Origin: Mycteria americana
Taxonomy: Eukaryota > Chordata > Aves > Ciconiiformes > Ciconiidae
NCBI RefSeq assembly: GCF_035582795.1
Contig: NC_134372.1
Coordinates: 37,858,316 to 37,922,315 of the forward strand
Direction: 5' to 3'
DNA length: 64,000 bases
The notes below the pieces were generated by a model. That model was not told the origin of the DNA and ran no database searches. It saw nothing but the letters and a program-made list of their open reading frames with translations. Position 1 is the first letter of the stretch; every line of letters begins with the position of its first letter. The position numbers were made by a program, and so were the translations under genes. Positions 58,461-64,000 of this stretch are shown in pieces.

Positions 58461-58560
58461 CAGCCAGTTAGACAGGAAGACATGTCCATGTCTGAAACCA
58501 GAATACGCAGAAGCAGCAGCAGCTTAAGTACAGAGGTTATAAAAGGTAATCATTAAACCC
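58461..58560 (-). promoter_or_regulatory. Candidate SLC7A9 promoter and noncoding first exon
   Basis: Reading on the minus strand, GGTTTAATGATTACC (58559-58545) contains the HNF1 core TTAATGATTA. It is followed directly by a TATAA box (TTTTATAACC, about 58544-58535), then about 50-75 nt of sequence ending at a CTG|GTAAAT donor (exon edge 58461). This would splice to the acceptor at 57204. HNF1 and TATA are plausible for a kidney/gut gene. The + strand also reads TATAAAAG here, so direction is uncertain. Confidence 0.4.
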
Positions 58561-58561
58561 A

Positions 58562-59954
58562 TTCTCAGCCAAGAGGCTTTGAGATAGGAACCACAGGTAA
58601 ACCAATAGTCCAATTAGTTTATCTTTAAAAAAAAAAAGTCTTTGTTCCATTTGTGAGAATGTTTGTCCAGTACCTAAGTAGTATATTACATAGTGAGAGT
58701 GAAATATAATTTGAAGAGTCTATTTTCATTATTTTATATCAAGCACTTTCTAATTTAGAAATACTTTGGAAAGATAACCTTGAAGTAATTGTCATGTTAT
58801 GGGTGCATTAAAAACATCTGTCCAGATGTTAACTGCATCCTATAAAAATAGTTGATGGGTTTTATCTTGAGAAGGTAGAGAAGTGTGAGCACAAATCTTT
58901 CCTTTGTTTTTCATTAACCTGAAGGCAGCTGAGTGGGCAGCTTCTGTTCCCTTCACTTGCAGTTCCAATTAATTTTTCATTTTTGTAAATGTTTAAAAAT
59001 CTTGCTTTAGTGAAAAATGCCATTCTCTACTTCTATACAGTTGTATATCCAGGAAAAAGGTATTGTTATCCTGAATGCTGAAATAAGGTAGCTTCTTTCA
59101 TTCCTGTTAGTCATCCCTAAAATACTTGCAAAAAAAACCCTTAATCAGTTTCAATTCACTGTTTTTGGCAATGCAGTTGTACAACTCCTTTCCTGTACAG
59201 CATCCAAACCAGTAAGTCCTGATCAACCTGATCTAACTTCCGCTGACTTTTTTTCAATCTACATCTACTGTTAAAAGCTAAAAGATACACTGGTATTAGT
59301 CACTGATGTTAAGATTTGTTATCTTCTTAAGATAATGCTTCATGAACAATAGTAATACAGGGTTGGAAATAAGACCAAATTGTTGGACCTAAGTATCAAC
59401 AAAACTGTATCCTGGCATGATTTGACAGTTATTTTTCCTTTTTTTTTTTTTTTTTAAACCTTCTGTTTAAGCATGCAGGCTTGATCAACAGGAATTCCTG
59501 TCTTTTGTAATGTTGATGTAAATCTGTGACTAAAAATGGTCTCTAAGAAAATGTGAAACAGACTTACATGGGTTTATATTTGCCATGTTTTGTGATGGTT
59601 GAGCCAGACTCTGTGCTGTGAATGTATTTCTCCAAGACTGAGATTGCAAAGTAATGTCAGTACTGAAAACAAAACCAAAGCTGTATTTTTTTACTCACTG
59701 TCTTACTCTTTCCTCTCTTTCTTGTTTAATTCTCACAGAAATAGGGTTAAGCATCAAGAGAAGCTCTTCCATCTTAACTAACTTCTTGTTCAAAAATTAC
59801 TATCTGAATGATGGTTGGACAAAAGTTCTTTTTTTCCTACAGATAAAGAGAATAAAGAGTGTTACAATTACAGTCTTACTACAAGCATATGAAAAGCCAG
59901 ATATCAACAACTTCTTTTTCTGCATGTTTTACAAGGACTTCAAAATATTTTTCA
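58562..59954. other. Stretch upstream of SLC7A9 without a recognised gene
   Basis: AT-rich sequence. The + strand stays open from about 59654 into the CR1 element, but the codons before 59955 match nothing I recognise. Confidence 0.5.
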
Positions 59955-60417
59955 TGGTAATGCATGTCCAAAGAAGGGCAACGAAGCTGGTGAAGGGTCT
60001 AGAGCAAAAGTCTTATGAGGAGTGGCTGAGGGAGCTGGGACTGTTTAGCCTGGAGAAAAGGAGGCTGAGGGGAGACCTTATTGCTCTCTACAACTACCTG
60101 AAAGGAGGTTGTAGAGAGGTGGGGGTCGGTCTCTTCTCCCAGGTAACAAGTGATAGGACGAGAGGAAATGGCCTCAAGTTGCGCCAGGGGAGGTTTAGAC
60201 TGGATATTAGGAAATTTTACTTCACGGAAAGGGTTATCAAGCATTGGAACAGGCTGCCCAGGGCAGTGGTTGAGTCGCCATCCCTGGAGGGATTTAAGAT
60301 GTTTGGATGAGGTGCTTAGGGACATGATGTAGTGGTGGTCTTGGTAATGTTATGTTTACGGTTGGACATGATGATCTTAAAGGTCTTTTACAACCTATAC
60401 GATTCTGTGATTCTGGA
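59955..60417 (+). mobile_element. CR1 LINE 3' end, about 460 bp, open reading frame preserved
   Basis: The + strand encodes the C-terminal tail of CR1 ORF2: [40 protein letters not shown] and the [19 protein letters not shown] end. It then shows the 3' UTR and a GATTCTGTGATTCTGG terminus. The frame is unbroken for about 110 codons, so this copy is less decayed than the left-hand CR1. It is strongly 5'-truncated. Confidence 0.92.
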
Positions 60418-63291
60418 ACTGCGATGTAGGATTAAATAAACTAATGTTTTTATATCCATCAATTGTAGATGCCTCGTTTGGGATCAGATACTATGTAACC
60501 TACTTCTGTGTTGTCTATAGCTCATAATTTTAAAATTAAGATTTATAATCTTCTTATCATTCCTGTGTTCTTTGTGAAATGCCACAGAGACTATTGAAAT
60601 AGCTAATGTGAAAAGAAAAAAGAAGCAGGGGGGGAATCATATTATGGGGCTAACTTTGTCCCTCAAAATGAAGTAGACACACCTTTCACATCATCTCTAC
60701 CCTGGAATTTCCAGACCAATCGAAAAAAGGGAAAAAAACCTTATGTAATTGTGATGAAAAGATAATGGAGTATGTAATCTTTAATTCCATATTAAGTAAA
60801 GTTTTGCTTAGGAATTTTTTTAGATTTAGTGTAGGTAATCTTTGAATTTTTTGTGCAGATGTATGTTCTACACGTCTCGTGATGTTTTCAGCTGTCTTTT
60901 CCTTCTGCATCAGATCTCTTTGTTTGTTCAGATACAATAAAGGCAACATTGGAAATATGTTGTTTGAGTTTTTGCTTAAGCAACCAGTTTTAGTCAACCT
61001 GGAATGTGTATTTGGAGAGTTCCCATCTGTTCAATAGGTGTCTTAAGGTCAAGTCACTGGCAGAGATTTAACTAGCCTGTGTTTCCTTATAAAAATGGAA
61101 AAGTATCTTCATTTATTGACTAGTTTTGTTTTAGGGGTTAATCTTGGGATGCTATAAACTTGTTAAAGGATTTGCAGTTTTACCAGCAATTCTTCTTTTC
61201 CTCAGCCACTTAAAGAAAAAATAAACATTGAGTTCAAGGATTCTGTTATTTTCTTCCTGGACAAGAGAAATGGCATTTTACAGCCATGGGAAAAGATTCC
61301 TTCCCTCTCGAATATATACATAGATGAAGAGATCAAGGAGTTCAAATTCCAAGGGGCTGCAGAAGCAAACACTCTGTGGGCTGGTCCTGTCTAAACAGTG
61401 TAGTTTGAACCTTTTTCAAATGCTATTTACCAATTAAATCGTAAAAAGTAATTTTCAACTTTAATTCGGGAAATAGCAAGGGCGCAGTGTATAAATACAC
61501 CTTTTATTATCCTTAGTCACTAATAATAAAGGTTAACGTTTGTTAGGGTTGGTATTTATTGCTTGCAGTAATGCACATGTTCTGCTTTGACCAATACTTA
61601 GGCAAATGGTAAGGATCGTTCTAACTTGTAGATTTTAATTGTAGCTTAGCAGTATCTCAGAGTAGGTACTTTCCATTCTAACCTTGCTACTTAACAGGTT
61701 ACTTAATTTTAATCAGAGGACTGGTCTGTTTACATGCACTTGCTCTTCTTTGAATCCTGCCACTAACACATGTGCTGTAAGAAGTGATCTCACTGTGGTC
61801 ATCCTTAAATGCATTTTAATTTTCTTCTTAGTGATTGCAGGCATGCTGCAAGTGGAATATAAGAAAACAGTCTTTTTTTAATAGCTGTGTTGATGCTAGG
61901 TTATGCTACTGGATTGCAAGATCTTTGCATCTTGTGGGAGTCAATAGGAAGGATTAGATGGTTATATAGTTCTTAATGCCCGTAGTATAGATGGTTTTTA
62001 AATACCTGCATTTTTTTCCTTACTTAGTTCTTGGTTACAGCATAGTTGGTTTTGCCTCTGTGACAAATAAGGCTGTCGAAAAGATCTTCAGGTTTGCTAA
62101 AGGTTTTGCACTAGACCTGCCTGAATAGTGCACATTTTTTAGTAAGACAAAGTTTTTTTTCTGTTATGTTTTTTTAAGCATGCCTATTCACAGACTCTTC
62201 ATAAACTTGTGAATGCTGGGTATGTGTTCTATCCAAAAGATCACAAAAAATCAAGGAGTCTCTTCTTAAGGATATTCTAAAGGAATTTTGATGGCCTCTG
62301 AAGAAAATTAGCTTGACTCTATTGAGTTAGGTCTTTCAGAGCTTTCAGGAGCCAAAGATTTTAACAGTGTTTCAGACCCTGATCAGAATTAGTGATTTCC
62401 CTAATAGACAGCCAGGGAGGAGCTGTGTCTTAAGGAATTCTTGTTCTGTTTGAGGAATGAGGGCCTCACTTTGATCTCCTTTTTGAGTCCAAAATTCAGA
62501 TTGCATTCCACTGGTGTTTCATCAAGGAGGGATTACCAGATAACATTGGCTTTGAAAGATTGCATCTTTAGCGTGCCCATTTCTAGCTGAGGAAGCAAGC
62601 AGTGAATACTGAAGCACTCCATAGAGGTTATGATGTTCTGTGCTACTTACTTTTGAAGTCTGTTTAATTTTAAATTTACCAAAACCAAACATTTGATATG
62701 TAAACCAACCTCTAAGTACTACAATATGATATCTTTAGTTATTTCATATCTGAATGCGTGTTTATATAGATATGTTGAAATTAATTTAGTACAGGGAAAA
62801 AAATTCAGAGCTAAAAAATCTGGATGTCACTCACTGACAAACCACATTTTTAAAGGTGAAGAAGCCTTCAGAGTGCATCTGCTCTTCTAGATTCAAGCTG
62901 ATTGACGCTGTAGAATTTTTACCATATTTATTTACATTAGATTTCCAGAGTAAGATGAGTGCCCAGAGCTCCCCGAAATGGAAGGGCTGTGCCTGGCCAG
63001 CCAAGGATTTGTAGTCCCAGAAGAAAAGCTCTTAGAACTCCTGATGCATTGCGCCAGTATAGTGGCATGAATTTTTCATGGTGAAAAATCTTAGGAGGCT
63101 CTCTCCTCTGGGCTGCTGAAGAGCAATGGTCTGGCTAGAAAGATAACAGTATCTTTCTGGCTTTTTAAGGAGGAAGGGAAAAAGAAAACAGCTGGGTTTA
63201 AATGACTTGTAAATGGGCAGGGGGGAATTTTCTAATAGGTTAGAAATTAGAAAATGAATGACCCTCAGTTCACAGGACATTAGGGCATACT
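60418..63291. other. AT-rich stretch without a recognised gene
   Basis: Several 60-100 codon frames occur on both strands (for example 60686-60997 minus). None has recognisable domains or paired splice signals. CEP89 is the next gene in mammals, but I could not identify any of its exons. Confidence 0.5.
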
Positions 63292-63340
63292 TACCTTAAT
63301 GTGTCTGTTGAGTGTCAGAATCTCCCTGGTATTTACAGAA
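63292..63340 (-). other. Unassigned exon-like segment with a strong donor
   Basis: On the minus strand an AG (TGTGCTTCAG) precedes about 50 nt that ends ATTAAG|GTAAGTATG, a near-perfect donor. One frame reads CSVNTREILTLNRHIK without a stop. It could be an alternative SLC7A9 first exon, an exon of the next gene, or chance. Confidence 0.3.
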
Positions 63341-63344
63341 CAAC

Positions 63345-64000
63345 TGAAGCACAGACTGTGTGATGCTCTGCTCTGACAACAGAGTAAGAAGTAATGCTGG
63401 TATGTTTTAACAGTAGTTGGAAAATGCATTGGAACTACTGAGGTTTACTCCAGACTCTCCAGTGGTTGGTTTTGGCTTTGGAAAGCTGATGGCAGTTTTG
63501 AATTTATAATCACATTATTTAATCCAAATGTTTTTCTTGGGAAAATTATGTTCAGTTGTTATGGACAGAGTATGCTCTGTAAATTCAGCAGTGAAACTTT
63601 AATGTGACTACAGTTCCACAAATTCTGAATTGTTTTCTCAGTTTCTTGATAGGAATTGAAGAACGCTCTATGTTTTTATGTTGTTTTGTGAAAGGAAGCT
63701 GAAACTACTTCAATTGGTTCAATTTACAGACTGGAAGATACTGTAAATGGAAGGAAGGTGCAGTATATCAGAACCAGTATGCTCTGTCAGCAGTGGTTGA
63801 GGTGAAATAGTAAGTTGCAGATGTCAGGTGGGTAACGGAAAAAAGATAAACTGGCACAGGTAGAGTTTTTGTAGTAGAATAAGACAGCTAAATCACCTCA
63901 TTAGTATTGTATCTATATTTAGTATAGTATCTGTGAAACAAGGCAAAGTAACATGATTTTTAAAATCTCATTAAGTTCTGGGTTTTTAAGGTACAGTTTT
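63345..64000. other. Window end, nothing definite
   Basis: Unique sequence. A minus-strand TATAAAT occurs at 63508-63502, about 165 bp upstream of the exon-like segment. I see no other structure. Confidence 0.4.

Noticed and set aside
58456-58545. + strand exon-like segment reading QPVRQEDMSMSETRIRRSSS
   Set aside because: It has an acceptor and donor on the + strand, but no recognised protein and no partner exons. The minus-strand promoter reading explains the same bases better, though neither is proven.
59654-60310. 218-codon open frame on the + strand, the longest in the window
   Set aside because: Its second half is the CR1 ORF2 tail and its first half resembles nothing. No host gene is supported.
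1-64000. CRISPR arrays, prokaryotic operons, tRNA or rRNA genes, integron or phage features
   Set aside because: No regular short repeats, cloverleaf-type sequences or dense gene packing were seen. The exon-intron structure and CR1/LTR content show vertebrate nuclear DNA.

Overview
The window looks like avian nuclear DNA. It is AT-rich and intron-rich, and it carries CR1 LINE fragments (3' ends of the TTCTATGATTCTAT type) and solo LTRs of bird endogenous retroviruses. I cannot fix the species from the sequence alone. No bacterial or plasmid features, CRISPR arrays, tRNA or rRNA genes were seen.

Layout. Positions 1-6920 hold a 5'-truncated minus-strand CR1 (about 1.54-3.76 kb), then a CpG-rich promoter (about 4.7-5.3 kb). 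Positions 6951-41971 encode TDRD12 on the + strand. I assembled 30 coding exons with matching splice phases throughout, giving 3,696 nt including the stop (1,231 aa). Its introns hold three sense-oriented LTRs, two small CR1 pieces, a G-quadruplex-like stretch and three long G or C runs. Positions 57182-45503 encode SLC7A9 on the - strand, in 12 coding exons totalling 1,482 nt (493 aa). The two genes converge, with stop codons about 3.5 kb apart. Positions 57.2-64 kb lie upstream of SLC7A9. They hold a candidate promoter and noncoding first exon near 58.5 kb, a CR1 3' end near 60 kb, and one unassigned splice-like exon near 63.3 kb.

Function. TDRD12 is a germline piRNA-pathway protein: Tudor, DEAD-like helicase with degenerate motifs, CCCH zinc finger, second Tudor, CS domain. 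SLC7A9 is the light subunit (b0,+AT) of the renal and intestinal cystine/dibasic amino-acid transporter, partnered by rBAT (SLC3A1). The two genes are functionally unrelated; their adjacency and convergent orientation match the mammalian order. I found no clearly new biological system. The points most worth checking are a GC-AG intron in SLC7A9, the loss of ATPase residues in TDRD12, the sense-LTR load of a piRNA gene, and two candidate promoter architectures.
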